DNA of 21,197 bases from an uncultured Microcaldota archaeon (GCA_903835325.1 CAILMU010000006.1:1-21197); one strand, 5' to 3'; shown: positions 6,164-14,478, numbered from the stretch's first letter. Notes: generated by a model not told the origin, from the letters alone. Numbers and translations are program-made.

Positions 6164-7519
6164 TCAGATTTTCTCCGCTGCCCGCTGGACCACTTCATTC
6201 AGGGCGGGGTGGATGTGCACCGTGTTCAGGATATCGTTGATGTTCGATTTCCCTGCCTTCATCGAGACAAGGACCTCATGGAGCAATGTGGCCGCTTCAG
6301 GCCCGATTATATGGCAGCCGAGAATCTTCCCGTCGTAATCCGCAAGGATTTTCACGAAACCGTCTTTTTCCAGCATGGCAAGGCCCATGCCGGTGTCTTC
6401 GTAATTGGATTTTCCGACCAGATAATCCTCGCCTTTTGCTTTCAGCTCCTGCTCTGTCGCACCCACGCCGGCTATCTGCGGGTATGAGAATATGGCGTGC
6501 GGCATCGCGGTGTAATCGACCGCGGCCTTGTGGTGCTCTTTCGAACCGAGAACGTTATGCGTGACGTATTCAGCCTCTAAATTGGCAGAATGCTTGAAGA
6601 GGAATTTACCTGAGATATCGCCGAGGGCCCATATCCCCGGGACGCTCGTCTCCATGAACTCGTTCGTCTCGATATAGTTTTTGGCATCCGTCTTGATGCC
6701 TGATTTCGCTGTATCGAGGATGTCTGTATTCGGCACCCTTCCTGTCGCGATGAGAAGGTCCGTGCCCGAGACGCTCGAACCATCAGCGCCATGGACGATT
6801 ATCTTCTTCCCTTTCTTCTCTATGCTCTTGATTCCGAATCCGAGCCTCACATCATATTGCTTGGAGAGGAGCTCGGCGAATTTGGCTGATATCTCCTCAT
6901 CCTCGTGCGGGACGAGCTTCACATTGCGCTGGAGGATGTGGATTTTGGAGCCCATCGAGCCGAAGAAATGCGCGAGTTCTACTGCGATATATCCGCCCCC
7001 GATGACGATTAGCTCCTTTGGAAGCTTCTCGACACGGAGCGCCTGGTCGCTAGTCATGAATGGGACTTTGCCGAGGCCTTCTATTTGAGGAATCGTCGGG
7101 CGCGTTCCCGCTGCCACAACAATCGAATCCGCGCTTATCTCGCTATCCCCGACTTTCAGGGTTTTCGGTCCTGTGAATGCGCCCCGGCCTTTGAATATCT
7201 TGATGTTGTCGGCCTTCTTTATGCTCTCCTCGATATCTTTTGCTTCGCTGTCCACCTCGTCCATCGCCCTGTGCATGATTTGTTTGAATGCGATTTTCCC
7301 GAGTTTGGATTCCACACCGAACTCTTTCGAGCGCTTGATGGTCTGCACTATATCCGCCGTGTGGATGAGTATCTTCGTGGGGATGCACCCCCGGTTCAGG
7401 CATGTGCCTCCCATCGGCCCTTCTTCTACCAGCGCCACTTTCATGCCACGCGATGATGCTGCGCTCATGACTTCCAGGCCTGAGCCTGCGCCTATGACTA
7501 TGAGATCGAATTTCTCCAT
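6164..7519 (-). CDS. Dihydrolipoyl-dehydrogenase-like flavoprotein disulfide reductase
   Basis: 451 residues, the usual length for pyridine-nucleotide disulfide oxidoreductases. FAD site: VIGAGSG (8-14). Redox-active pair: GGTCLNRGCIPTK (Cys40, Cys45). NAD(P) site: VIGGGYIA (172-179). Second FAD motif: IWALGDISG near 300. The C-terminal catalytic His-Glu is VHIHPALNEV (His437, Glu442), contributed to the partner subunit of a homodimer. CLNRGC and the GSGLEV start resemble archaeal (haloarchaeal) dihydrolipoyl dehydrogenases more than mercuric or glutathione reductases. No 2-oxoacid dehydrogenase, lipoyl protein or lipoate ligase gene is nearby, so the true disulfide substrate is open. A TATA box 28 bases before the ATG suggests a separate, leaderless transcript. 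Confidence 0.88.
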   Translation of the reverse strand: MEKFDLIVIGAGSGLEVMSAASSRGMKVALVEEGPMGGTCLNRGCIPTKILIHTADIVQTIKRSKEFGVESKLGKIAFKQIMHRAMDEVDSEAKDIEESIKKADNIKIFKGRGAFTGPKTLKVGDSEISADSIVVAAGTRPTIPQIEGLGKVPFMTSDQALRVEKLPKELIVIGGGYIAVELAHFFGSMGSKIHILQRNVKLVPHEDEEISAKFAELLSKQYDVRLGFGIKSIEKKGKKIIVHGADGSSVSGTDLLIATGRVPNTDILDTAKSGIKTDAKNYIETNEFMETSVPGIWALGDISGKFLFKHSANLEAEYVTHNVLGSKEHHKAAVDYTAMPHAIFSYPQIAGVGATEQELKAKGEDYLVGKSNYEDTGMGLAMLEKDGFVKILADYDGKILGCHIIGPEAATLLHEVLVSMKAGKSNINDILNTVHIHPALNEVVQRAAEKI

Positions 7520-7541
7520 AATGCGGGATTGGATGATGAAA

Positions 7542-7552
7542 GATAAAAATAG
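7542..7552 (-). promoter_or_regulatory. TATA box of the flavoprotein reductase gene
   Basis: On the minus strand CTATTTTTATC is centred about 28 bases before the ATG at 7519, within the 60-base gap after the geranylgeranyl reductase gene. The gene is therefore likely to be transcribed on its own. Confidence 0.5.
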
Positions 7553-7579
7553 TGTGTTTTGTGCGGATTCGCTTCGGTT

Positions 7580-8857
7580 CTATGCCAATATCACTCTGAT
7601 ATAGAACATAGGGTCGAAGAAGTTCTTGTGCGCTTCCGGGTCTATCAGCGCGTCGGATATCAGCTCCTGGACGTCCTTGCTCCGGGAAGCTTTGTCGATT
7701 ATCAGGTTGAGAAGGAACTCGTTGTTGGCAAGGCGCTGTATCCTGTAGTTCGTATCTATCTCTGCTTCCATGTTCTCTCTCAGCTTCTTCTGGTACCTGG
7801 AGAGCGATTTCTCGGACAAATCATCCTCGGACAACGCGGTATCGAGAACATCTGCCGCTATCTTCCCGCTCATCAGGCCGTTCCCCACCCCTTCGCCGGA
7901 GAACGGGTCAATCAGGGAAGCCGCATCACCTACCAGGACAAAACCGTTGCCATATGCCTTCAGTTTCTTGGAGCCGAGCGGGAGAAGCCAGCTTTTCGCG
8001 GATGAGATGGGTTTCGCGTTCTTGAAACGCTCCTTGAATAGGGGATTTTTCGTTATCACTTCGTCCATGACCTGCTTCAGGTTGACTTTCTTCTTTTTCA
8101 TGTCCCTGACTATCATGCCTATCCCGACATTCGCCTGTTTGTCAGGGAGCGGGAAGACCCAGAAATACCCGGGCAATGCTTCTTTCACGAAGTGCAGTTC
8201 TATCTTGTCCGTGCATCCTTCCACATTTTCGAAATAAGCGCGCAGCGCTGCGCACTGATGCGCATCATCTTCGTTCACGAGGCCGACTTTCCGTGCGACC
8301 ACGCTTCCAGCGCCGTCAGCGCCAACCACCGCTTTTGCCCGGAATTCGAGCTCCTTGCCCTCCGATGTGCCGCGGACGCCTATGATCCGGTTCCCATCGC
8401 GGATCACATCGCTAACGACAAATCCTTCTATCGTGCGTTTGGCCAGCTTCTTGGCGTTCTGGAACACGACATTATCGAAGACCTCTCTCCTGCAAACGAA
8501 ACCCGGAGGAGGCTCGTCGGGCGAACGGACTGATGATATCGGGACGACCTTGGCGTTCGGCGAGGAGAATATGAGCCCAGTCATGTCCTTATGCTCGCCT
8601 TTGCGCACAGCATCCAATAATCCGAGCTCGGCGAGCACCGAAACTGATTTCCCGCTGATGCCATCCCCGCATGTCTTCTCCCTTGGGAATTTGGCCCTGT
8701 CAAGGAGAAGGACCGACCGCCCGGCTTTCGCCAGGAAAGATGCGCAGCTTGAACCTGAAGGACCTCCACCCACCACTATCACATCATATCTTTCCTGCGG
8801 AGCGCTTGCCCGCTTTTCCTGTGGAACGCTTGTTTGCTGTGTATCCTGTTCAGCCAT
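7580..8857 (-). CDS. Geranylgeranyl reductase family flavoprotein
   Basis: 425 residues of the FAD-dependent family that saturates isoprenoid double bonds; the archaeal members reduce digeranylgeranylglycerophospholipids at the membrane. Seen: VVGGGPSGSS (28-37, FAD), the family signature KFPREKTCGDG (56-66), VVGADGAGSVVARK (177-190), PGYFWVFPLPDKQANVGIG (229-247) and GDAASLIDPFSGEGVGNG (310-327). The length is usual for the family except for about 20 extra residues before the fold. These contain two copies of an 8-residue unit (SVPQEKRA, SAPQERYD), which may be a recent duplication. Family members also act on chlorophyll precursors or other isoprenoids, so the lipid role is likely but not proven. 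A TATA-like CTATTATC lies about 23 bases before the ATG. Confidence 0.88.
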   Translation of the reverse strand: MAEQDTQQTSVPQEKRASAPQERYDVIVVGGGPSGSSCASFLAKAGRSVLLLDRAKFPREKTCGDGISGKSVSVLAELGLLDAVRKGEHKDMTGLIFSSPNAKVVPISSVRSPDEPPPGFVCRREVFDNVVFQNAKKLAKRTIEGFVVSDVIRDGNRIIGVRGTSEGKELEFRAKAVVGADGAGSVVARKVGLVNEDDAHQCAALRAYFENVEGCTDKIELHFVKEALPGYFWVFPLPDKQANVGIGMIVRDMKKKKVNLKQVMDEVITKNPLFKERFKNAKPISSAKSWLLPLGSKKLKAYGNGFVLVGDAASLIDPFSGEGVGNGLMSGKIAADVLDTALSEDDLSEKSLSRYQKKLRENMEAEIDTNYRIQRLANNEFLLNLIIDKASRSKDVQELISDALIDPEAHKNFFDPMFYIRVILA

Positions 8858-8875
8858 GTTTCACACCTGGATTCC

Positions 8876-8900
8876 GATAATAGAATTCGTTAATATTATT
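8876..8900. promoter_or_regulatory. Divergent promoter pair
   Basis: The 62-base gap between the divergent genes holds one TATA-like element for each. CTATTATC on the minus strand (8876-8883) is about 23 bases from the ATG at 8857. TAATATTATT on the plus strand (8891-8900) is about 25 bases from the ATG at 8920. Both mRNAs would be leaderless. Confidence 0.45.
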
Positions 8901-8919
8901 TGTGAATTATTACTTATAC

Positions 8920-9444
8920 ATGCTTATAATCGTTTGCGGGCTTCCGGGGAGCGGCAAGACGACGATAGCAGAGGCTCTCTCGAAAAGGCTCGGGGGGTGC
9001 TATCTGAGCAGCGATATCATCCGGAAACAGATGCATGGCCTGCCATCCTACGACGAAGACGAGAAGCGGGACATATATCGGCAGATGGCGTTCCGTTCGT
9101 TGCAACTGTTCCGCGGAGGCGAAGAGACGATCGTCCTTGATGCGACATTCTTCAAGCGCGAATACATAGAGATGGCGAAAAACGCCGCGCTGAAGGCAGG
9201 GAGCGTCCTCCGGATAATCGTCTGCAAGCTGGATGAAGCTGAGACCAAGAAACGCCTTAATGCAAGGAAAGCAGGACCGAGCGATGCTGATTATAAGATT
9301 TATCTGAAAGTGAAGGATGACGCCGAACCGGTAGAGGAAGAGCACCTTGACCTTGATTCGTCCCAACCGCTCGATAAATGCGTCCAGGATATAATCGATT
9401 ATATCGAACGGATGGAGAACGTTGGGGAAAGCTCCGATATATGA
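8920..9444 (+). CDS. P-loop kinase of the AAA_33 / COG0645 type
   Basis: A small cytosolic kinase-like protein of 175 residues. Walker A is GLPGSGKTT (7-15). SSDIIRKQ (30-37) is the base or substrate loop typical of the family, and VLDATFF is a Walker-B-like strand with Asp. The ATG at 8920 is chosen over an in-frame GTG at 8902 because a TATA box sits 25 bases before it and the P-loop strand begins at once. The C-terminal acidic stretch (EPVEEEHLDLD) is characteristic of kinases fused to COG2187 domains. The very next gene is a stand-alone COG2187 protein, so the two may act as a complex. The substrate is unknown. Confidence 0.85.
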   Translation: MLIIVCGLPGSGKTTIAEALSKRLGGCYLSSDIIRKQMHGLPSYDEDEKRDIYRQMAFRSLQLFRGGEETIVLDATFFKREYIEMAKNAALKAGSVLRIIVCKLDEAETKKRLNARKAGPSDADYKIYLKVKDDAEPVEEEHLDLDSSQPLDKCVQDIIDYIERMENVGESSDI

Positions 9445-9481
9445 AGGATTCAGGGCATGATGGATAGTCTGGGTGGAAAAT

Positions 9482-10483
9482 ATGGATGGCGCGGATATCA
9501 AGAGGCTCATGGATTCCCTTCCGGGCGCTGAGCTGCGCGAGACGCATATCTCATGGGTCATACTCGCCGGGGAAAGGGCGTTCAAGATAAAGAAACCAGT
9601 CAAATTCTCGTTTTTGGATTACTCGGATATGGAGAAAAGAAGGATATCCTGCATGGACGAGCTGAGGTTGGATAGGCGCTTGGCGCCGGATATCTACCTG
9701 GATGTCGTGGGGATTGTCCCTGATGCGAAAAAGAAAGGGTTTTCCCTTGTCCGGCTCTGGGAGATGGCCGGAGCTGAGCATCCAGTCGAGTATGCTGTGG
9801 AGATGGTCCGCCTTGATGAAGAGAGGATGATGGATAAGCTTCTCGAGCGGAATGAGGTGCCAAGGAAAAGGGTGGAGGAGCTCGGCCGGATTATCGCTGA
9901 TTTCCACTCCCGGATTGATAAGATGGACCCGAAAGACGGATTCAATTCTCCCAAGATGATATGGGAGCATATCTCAGACCTTGGAACGCACAAGAAAGCC
10001 ATAGAGAAGGCGTGCGGGAAGGATTTTGGCGCTAAGGTCGATTTCGTCCTCGAGCGCTCGAAAAAGTTCATAGACAAGAACAAGGCTCTTCTCGCGTCTA
10101 GGATGGAGAATGGATTCGTGCGCGATTGCCATGGCGATTTGCATTCAGGCAATATCTTCATAGATCACAAGATATGGATAATCGACTGCATCGAGTTCAA
10201 CAAGGATTTCAGGTGCGTCGATGTGGCGAGCGAAGTGGCATTCATGGTTATGGACCTTGATGCTCATTCGAAAGAGGATTTGGGGATCGCGTTCGTGAAT
10301 GAATACCAGGCGCATACCCAGGATACCCAGCTCGGAACTTTGCTTCCGTTCTACAAATGCTACAGGGCGAATGTCCGGGCGAAGGTGGCTGCGATAGGGT
10401 TCGAAGCTACCGGCTCCAAGGAATCGGTTGAGAAGATAAGGAAATACCTCCTGCTAGCAGAGAGATACGCGGGAATGCTTTGA
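9482..10483 (+). CDS. APH-fold kinase, COG2187 type
   Basis: 333 residues of the aminoglycoside-phosphotransferase-like family COG2187, whose physiological substrate is unknown. Diagnostic features: AFKIKKPVKFSFLDYS near the N-terminus with the ATP-binding Lys, a conserved E..L.R.LAP.IYLDVV segment, the catalytic loop CHGDLHSGNIF (217-227) and the metal-binding IIDCIEFN (233-240). The ATG at 9482 is preceded by GGTGG (9472-9476) at 5 bases. An in-frame GTG at 9473 would add three residues but would overlap that site. The stop of the P-loop kinase is 37 bases upstream and no TATA box is evident, so the two are probably one operon. In many bacteria the two domains form one chain in the order APH then P-loop; here they are separate and reversed. 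Confidence 0.88.
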   Translation: MDGADIKRLMDSLPGAELRETHISWVILAGERAFKIKKPVKFSFLDYSDMEKRRISCMDELRLDRRLAPDIYLDVVGIVPDAKKKGFSLVRLWEMAGAEHPVEYAVEMVRLDEERMMDKLLERNEVPRKRVEELGRIIADFHSRIDKMDPKDGFNSPKMIWEHISDLGTHKKAIEKACGKDFGAKVDFVLERSKKFIDKNKALLASRMENGFVRDCHGDLHSGNIFIDHKIWIIDCIEFNKDFRCVDVASEVAFMVMDLDAHSKEDLGIAFVNEYQAHTQDTQLGTLLPFYKCYRANVRAKVAAIGFEATGSKESVEKIRKYLLLAERYAGML

Positions 10484-10493
10484 TTGACGTCTT

Positions 10494-10534
10494 GTTTTAA
10501 AAATTATTCCCATTAATATCAGTGTATTAACACT
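10494..10534 (+). promoter_or_regulatory. TATA box with overlapping operator-like dyad
   Basis: An AT-rich GTTTTAAAAATT (10494-10505) is followed by the dyad AGTGT ATTA ACACT (10521-10534). The dyad covers the place where transcription should start. A strong GGAGG (10551-10555) stands 7 bases before the methyltransferase ATG, so this mRNA has a leader. Confidence 0.4.
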
Positions 10535-10562
10535 AATCAATATTCATGGCGGAGGGAATGGA

Positions 10563-11297
10563 ATGAGCAGATACCCTGGGGATAACGAATTCGGTCTCGC
10601 ATCGCTCAGGGTGATGACCTCCGGGTTGCTCAAATATCCGCTATTGCGGGATATCAAACGCCTCGAGAGAGATGAGATAGTCCGCCATGCGGATGCTTTG
10701 TCGAAGGCACCCGTCCTTCTCGATGTGGGGTGCGGGCTCGGGGAGGATATGCACGCCATTGCGGACCGGGTGGATGGCCGGCTGGTGGGGATTGATAACA
10801 ATCCTCTGGCGATCAAGGAGTGCCCTCCGCACCCAAGGCTGGAATTCCTGCTCAGGGATGCTAAATGCACTGGATTGCGGTATCAGTCCGCCGATATATC
10901 CTTCATCACTGTCAACACATTGGGGAATTTCGATTTGCATGAGCGGCATCTATGGCTGAGGGAAACGCTGCGAGTATCCGGGCTTTGCCTTGTTTCCCTG
11001 TATATTAATACCCACGATAAGGAAAAAATGTCGGTTGCGGACCGGCTTGAATATTACCGGAGCCTGATGGCGCTCGATGTCAGGTATTTCGAGCACGGGT
11101 TCCGTTCGGATGCCCTTGATTGGACAGGAAGATTGTTCACCCGAAAAGAGATGGCTGAGATGTTCAGGATACACGGGATAAAGGAATTCGGGTTGAAGAG
11201 GATGAACGAGATACTTGTGATAGCGTCCATCCCAACCCAGCGGATGCATTTTGTGCCTGACCTTTCCGAAGTGCGTTTGCTCGGATGGGATACCTGA
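10563..11297 (+). CDS. Class I SAM-dependent methyltransferase
   Basis: 244 residues with the class I fold. Motif I is VLLDVGCGLGEDMH (51-64), binding S-adenosylmethionine, and the acidic strand is LVGIDNNPLAI (74-84). DISFITVNTLGNF (111-123) occupies the usual motif IV region with the pattern seen in small-molecule methyltransferases. A C-terminal cap region follows (from about 140). There is no RNA-binding or membrane domain, so the substrate cannot be told. The start is fixed by GGAGG 7 bases upstream, one of the clearest ribosome binding sites in the window. The next gene, a PLP enzyme, begins 51 bases later but has a strong TATA box of its own. Confidence 0.85.
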   Translation: MSRYPGDNEFGLASLRVMTSGLLKYPLLRDIKRLERDEIVRHADALSKAPVLLDVGCGLGEDMHAIADRVDGRLVGIDNNPLAIKECPPHPRLEFLLRDAKCTGLRYQSADISFITVNTLGNFDLHERHLWLRETLRVSGLCLVSLYINTHDKEKMSVADRLEYYRSLMALDVRYFEHGFRSDALDWTGRLFTRKEMAEMFRIHGIKEFGLKRMNEILVIASIPTQRMHFVPDLSEVRLLGWDT

Positions 11298-11311
11298 TTT
11301 TGTGGTAATAA

Positions 11312-11327
11312 GTATATATTTATAAAC
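11312..11327 (+). promoter_or_regulatory. TATA box of the PLP-enzyme gene
   Basis: GTATATATTTATAAAC, one of the strongest TATA-like stretches in the window, is centred about 29 bases before the ATG at 11349. No ribosome binding site is seen, so a nearly leaderless mRNA is expected. Confidence 0.55.
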
Positions 11328-11348
11328 AGAAATACGCACTATATCTTT

Positions 11349-12452
11349 ATGCCTAAAAGCAGAACCCTCCGAGGACATGCTCCGCAGGAAGCGGAGATCC
11401 TCAAACAAATCCCTTACCCGTTATTCATGAACAGGGAGCTTGTCGAGCGATTCGCAGCCATACCTCTTTACGAATCCAACAACCCGAAGAAGCCGGAATG
11501 GAGGGAAACTCCGGTGATCCTGGCCGATCTTTCGAGATACGGATACGGGATCGTCCTGATAAAAGACGAATCAGACAAGCGCAGCAACCCCACAGGGACT
11601 TTCAAGGACCGCCTGGCATGGGAGGTCGACACGATTTACCGGGAGATGGCGATTTCCTTGGATGCGAATCCGGGGATAGACCCCAGGCGCGTGCGTGTTC
11701 CGCGTTTCTCTATCATTACCAATGGGAATGCCGGTCTTGCGCTCGCGAAAATGTTCGAGAAGTACTGGCTTCCTCCTGTGAAGCTGCTCATCGATACATC
11801 CTGCCCTGAAGAGAGGGTCGGCATCCTGCTCAAGCAGTATGCAGATGTTTATCGGGCGGACCTGAGAGGCGAGCTCGGTGACAAGGATATCCGCAAACTC
11901 ACAAACAACTCTTCTGGAATAGAGATAGATTCATCCATTAGATGCCTGGACCTGAATTCTGTCGCCTATGACTGGCATGTATTCGAAGCTTTGAACCAGG
12001 GAGCGGACAAGATATTCGTGCCATACGGCTCTGGCCTGCTTTTCGAGAACTATCTGACGTGGCAGAGGATGATTGGCAGGATGAGCGGAAATATCGACCC
12101 CCGGCTCAAGGTGCCCCAAGGCGCAGTGCCTTCTATGAACATAATGGCCGCTGAACCAAGGATGATAGTCAACAGCTCCGCCGACAAGCTGGTGAAATAC
12201 CACAACCCCTTCGCGATTTCTTCTGAATCAGACTGGAGAGTCATGAAAAAGCTCGGGTTGAGCGGCCATGAGACCGGCAAGTACAGGGTGCCTGAAGAGT
12301 ACATCGACGAGGCATACCGCATCATGAGCAAGTTCGTTCCTTGCGAGAAATCATCTAGCGCAGGCCTTGCGCTCTATTTATTCCAGTATGATATGGGCAT
12401 GATCAGCCCTGATGAGAAATGCCTGGCTATCAACACCGGCAAAGGCATCTAG
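11349..12452 (+). CDS. Fold-type II PLP-dependent enzyme, threonine-synthase-like
   Basis: 367 residues with the layout of the threonine synthase / cysteine synthase / tryptophan synthase beta superfamily. KDESDKRSNPTGTFKDR (72-88) contains Lys86, the expected PLP Schiff-base lysine. TNGNAGLALAK (124-134) is the asparagine/substrate loop. VPYGSGLLFENYL (224-236) is the phosphate-binding glycine loop. INTGKGI at the very end matches the C-terminal T-G-G/K-G motif. It lacks the zinc-binding and N-terminal domains of many threonine synthases. The glycine loop GSGLL and an insertion around 170-200 are not standard, so I would not assign a reaction (beta-elimination, beta-replacement or threonine synthesis are possible). 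The adjacent methyltransferase could act in the same pathway, but this is only context. Confidence 0.82.
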   Translation: MPKSRTLRGHAPQEAEILKQIPYPLFMNRELVERFAAIPLYESNNPKKPEWRETPVILADLSRYGYGIVLIKDESDKRSNPTGTFKDRLAWEVDTIYREMAISLDANPGIDPRRVRVPRFSIITNGNAGLALAKMFEKYWLPPVKLLIDTSCPEERVGILLKQYADVYRADLRGELGDKDIRKLTNNSSGIEIDSSIRCLDLNSVAYDWHVFEALNQGADKIFVPYGSGLLFENYLTWQRMIGRMSGNIDPRLKVPQGAVPSMNIMAAEPRMIVNSSADKLVKYHNPFAISSESDWRVMKKLGLSGHETGKYRVPEEYIDEAYRIMSKFVPCEKSSSAGLALYLFQYDMGMISPDEKCLAINTGKGI

Positions 12453-12459
12453 GATACAG

Positions 12460-12468
12460 TTAAAAGTA
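12460..12468 (+). promoter_or_regulatory. TATA box of the CDF transporter gene
   Basis: TTAAAAGTA is centred about 24 bases before the ATG at 12488, only 7 bases after the previous stop. A leaderless transcript separate from the PLP-enzyme gene is likely. Confidence 0.45.
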
Positions 12469-12487
12469 TTGGTTCGCCATCCTCTTT

Positions 12488-13399
12488 ATGGATGAAGAGA
12501 TTCGACAGCTCGGCCGGGCGTTCCTGGTCACGCTTGTCGTCCTGATTGTCCAGCTCATCGGTTTCCAGATGTCCGGGAGCCTCGCGCTCCTCGGCGACAG
12601 CGCCCATGTCTTTTCGGATATAATAGCGATAGGCGCCTCATTATTCGCTGTTTGGCTGGCCATGCGCGCGCCGACCGGCAGGAGGACCTTCGGCTTCCAC
12701 AGGTTCGAGGTCCTGGCCGCATTCCTGAACGGCATGCTCCTTGTCGCGATGTCCCTCTTGATAGCCTACGAGGCAGTACAGCGCCTGAACGGGGCGAGCT
12801 ATGCGATAAACAGCGTTCCGATGCTTGTGACCTCCCTTGTAGGGCTTGCGGGCAATGTCTATGTCGCCTATCATCTGCAACATGAGGAGAACCTGAATAC
12901 CAGGAGCGCATTCATCCACGCTGCTGGCGACGCGCTATCTTCGGTCGGAGTGCTGATTGGCGCGGTATTGATAATGATAACCGGATTGGTCGTCATAGAT
13001 ATCATCGTCAGCCTGATAATCGCATCAATCATACTTTTCAGCGCATACACGATATTGCGCGGCTCGCTTTCGATACTCATCGAATCAGCGCCATACGGAG
13101 TGGATGCCGACCGGGTGACGAAGGCGGTCGAATCCGTGGATGGCGTGAAGGGCGTCCATGATATCCACATCTGGCGCACCTGCTCGGACCTGGTCTTCGC
13201 CATGATGCATATAGAGACCGACAACGTCCCCCTGGCGATGACCCGGCCGATACAGAGCGATATAGAGGAGAAGCTCCATCACGAGTTCCAGATAACGCAT
13301 GTCACGATACAATTCGAGCCGGTCGGATGCTCGTGCGACAACCAGAAGATGTGCAACATGCTCGAGCACGGGCGGAAGAAGCACAGGCATGCGCACTGA
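12488..13399 (+). CDS. Cation diffusion facilitator (Zn/Cd-type efflux transporter)
   Basis: 303 residues with six membrane helices and a C-terminal cytosolic domain, the normal CDF plan. It should export divalent metal in exchange for protons. Transport site: His40 and Asp44 in TM2 (GDSAHVFSD) and His144 and Asp148 in TM5 (IHAAGDALSS). An HD-HD quartet is the set associated with zinc selectivity. The cytosolic dimerisation domain begins near 205 and holds the conserved VHDIHIWR. The C-terminal tail carries Cys and His (CSC, MC, HRHAH) that may bind metal. The loop between TM4 and TM5 has only modest His content. Regulation by a metal sensor is not visible in the promoter. The gene ends 9 bases from the convergent gene at 13409. 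Confidence 0.94.
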   Translation: MDEEIRQLGRAFLVTLVVLIVQLIGFQMSGSLALLGDSAHVFSDIIAIGASLFAVWLAMRAPTGRRTFGFHRFEVLAAFLNGMLLVAMSLLIAYEAVQRLNGASYAINSVPMLVTSLVGLAGNVYVAYHLQHEENLNTRSAFIHAAGDALSSVGVLIGAVLIMITGLVVIDIIVSLIIASIILFSAYTILRGSLSILIESAPYGVDADRVTKAVESVDGVKGVHDIHIWRTCSDLVFAMMHIETDNVPLAMTRPIQSDIEEKLHHEFQITHVTIQFEPVGCSCDNQKMCNMLEHGRKKHRHAH

Positions 13400-13408
13400 A
13401 TAGACAGC

Positions 13409-14440
13409 TTAATTCGCTTGTTTCCGGGCTGCTGCCGTTGCCCCGCCTTCGGACATGAGTTCCTCAGCGAAGGCGTTGAAATGCCTGACCAGCAAAGCGA
13501 TATCCTCTGTGAACTGCACCATCTCCACTTCCTTCTGGCAGTCCCTGAAGGTTTTTATCCCGTTCTTCGGCCTGGACGTGATTTCCATGGCTGTCAGAGC
13601 AGCTTCGTACAGCAGCTGGGAAAAACCGTCTTTCTTGTCCTTCTCCTTGGTCTTGAAGCAGAACTTCTCGTTTTCAGGGTGATAATTGTGAGGCGCCGTG
13701 CGTTCCAGGCCATGGATGGCTTCCACCACGAAATCAGGGTTGAGGTTCGGCTTTGCCAGGAATAGGTACATGTAGGTCCTGAGCATCAGGGCATGGACCG
13801 CTGACGGGGCCATCGAAACGAACGCATGGAGCTCGAGGCCTGAATCCCTGAAAGCATTGTCCAGGATTTCCTCATAGACAGCCAATGTCTTCGTCTTGCG
13901 TATATTTGCTATGAACCTCGCATTCAGGCGGGCATTCTCCAGGATGCTCTCCACGCTCGTTTCCATCCTTTTGGTTATCGCAGGATATATGTCCTCCTTG
14001 CGCTCGGCCATGACGAACAGGAATTTATCCCAGAATTCTCTATGCACCTTGTAACGGTCGAATTCCGGTATGACTACGATGCGCGGGAGAAGGCAACGCC
14101 CGGTCTTCTCGATTCCTTCCTCATCGAAAAAGAATCTCTCGAAATACTGCAGGCGGTTCTTGGTGCCTTTCGGCATGGTGGCGGCGACCTTTCCCAGGAA
14201 AGATGACAGTTCTGTGATTGTGTTCGGCAGGAATAATCCGTCTTCAGCGACTGTGAGAGGAGCCTTGACTATATAGCGCCGTGCTGTCGCCTTGATGGAA
14301 AGCGCTTCCAGGGCGTATATCCTGTCTTTTTCAGGCAATACCTGCGCGAAATGCGTTTTGCCTGTCGTGGGGTTTGTGATGCCATCGAAAGACATACCCT
14401 GCTCCCTGGCCTTGAGAGGCCTGGCATTCATTAGGAGCAT
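13409..14440 (-). CDS. Unknown protein, largely helical
   Basis: 343 residues of no family I recognise, without signal peptide or membrane helix. The first 100 residues appear alpha/beta (TNPTTGKTHFAQVL, RRYIVKAPLTVAEDGLFLP). The rest is helix-rich, with a long charged stretch (ENARLNARFIANIRKTKTLAVYEEILDNAF) and a Lys-rich segment (KTKEKDKKDGF). The GKTHF sequence superficially resembles a P-loop but is not one. The ATG at 14440 has GGTGA (minus strand, 14448-14452) 7 bases upstream and a TATA-like GTTTTTAAT at 14479-14487, giving a leader of about 18 bases. The gene is divergent from the J-domain-like protein gene. I cannot give a function. Confidence 0.75.
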   Translation of the reverse strand: MLLMNARPLKAREQGMSFDGITNPTTGKTHFAQVLPEKDRIYALEALSIKATARRYIVKAPLTVAEDGLFLPNTITELSSFLGKVAATMPKGTKNRLQYFERFFFDEEGIEKTGRCLLPRIVVIPEFDRYKVHREFWDKFLFVMAERKEDIYPAITKRMETSVESILENARLNARFIANIRKTKTLAVYEEILDNAFRDSGLELHAFVSMAPSAVHALMLRTYMYLFLAKPNLNPDFVVEAIHGLERTAPHNYHPENEKFCFKTKEKDKKDGFSQLLYEAALTAMEITSRPKNGIKTFRDCQKEVEMVQFTEDIALLVRHFNAFAEELMSEGGATAAARKQAN

Positions 14441-14478
14441 CTGTTTTCACCCATCATGGTAGATGATGATGAGAAATG

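Noticed and set aside
6164..7519. Mercuric or mycothione reductase
   Set aside because: The C-terminal Cys pair and N-terminal metal-binding domain of MerA are absent, and the CLNRGC active site and overall start fit archaeal dihydrolipoyl dehydrogenases better.
8355..9140. Open frame of 261 codons on the plus strand
   Set aside because: It lies opposite the geranylgeranyl reductase gene, runs into the P-loop kinase gene in another frame, and its translation has no family pattern. It is a shadow of GC-biased codons.
13409..14440. P-loop ATPase, suggested by TTGKTHF
   Set aside because: The full GxxxxGK(S/T) pattern is missing and there is no Walker B.
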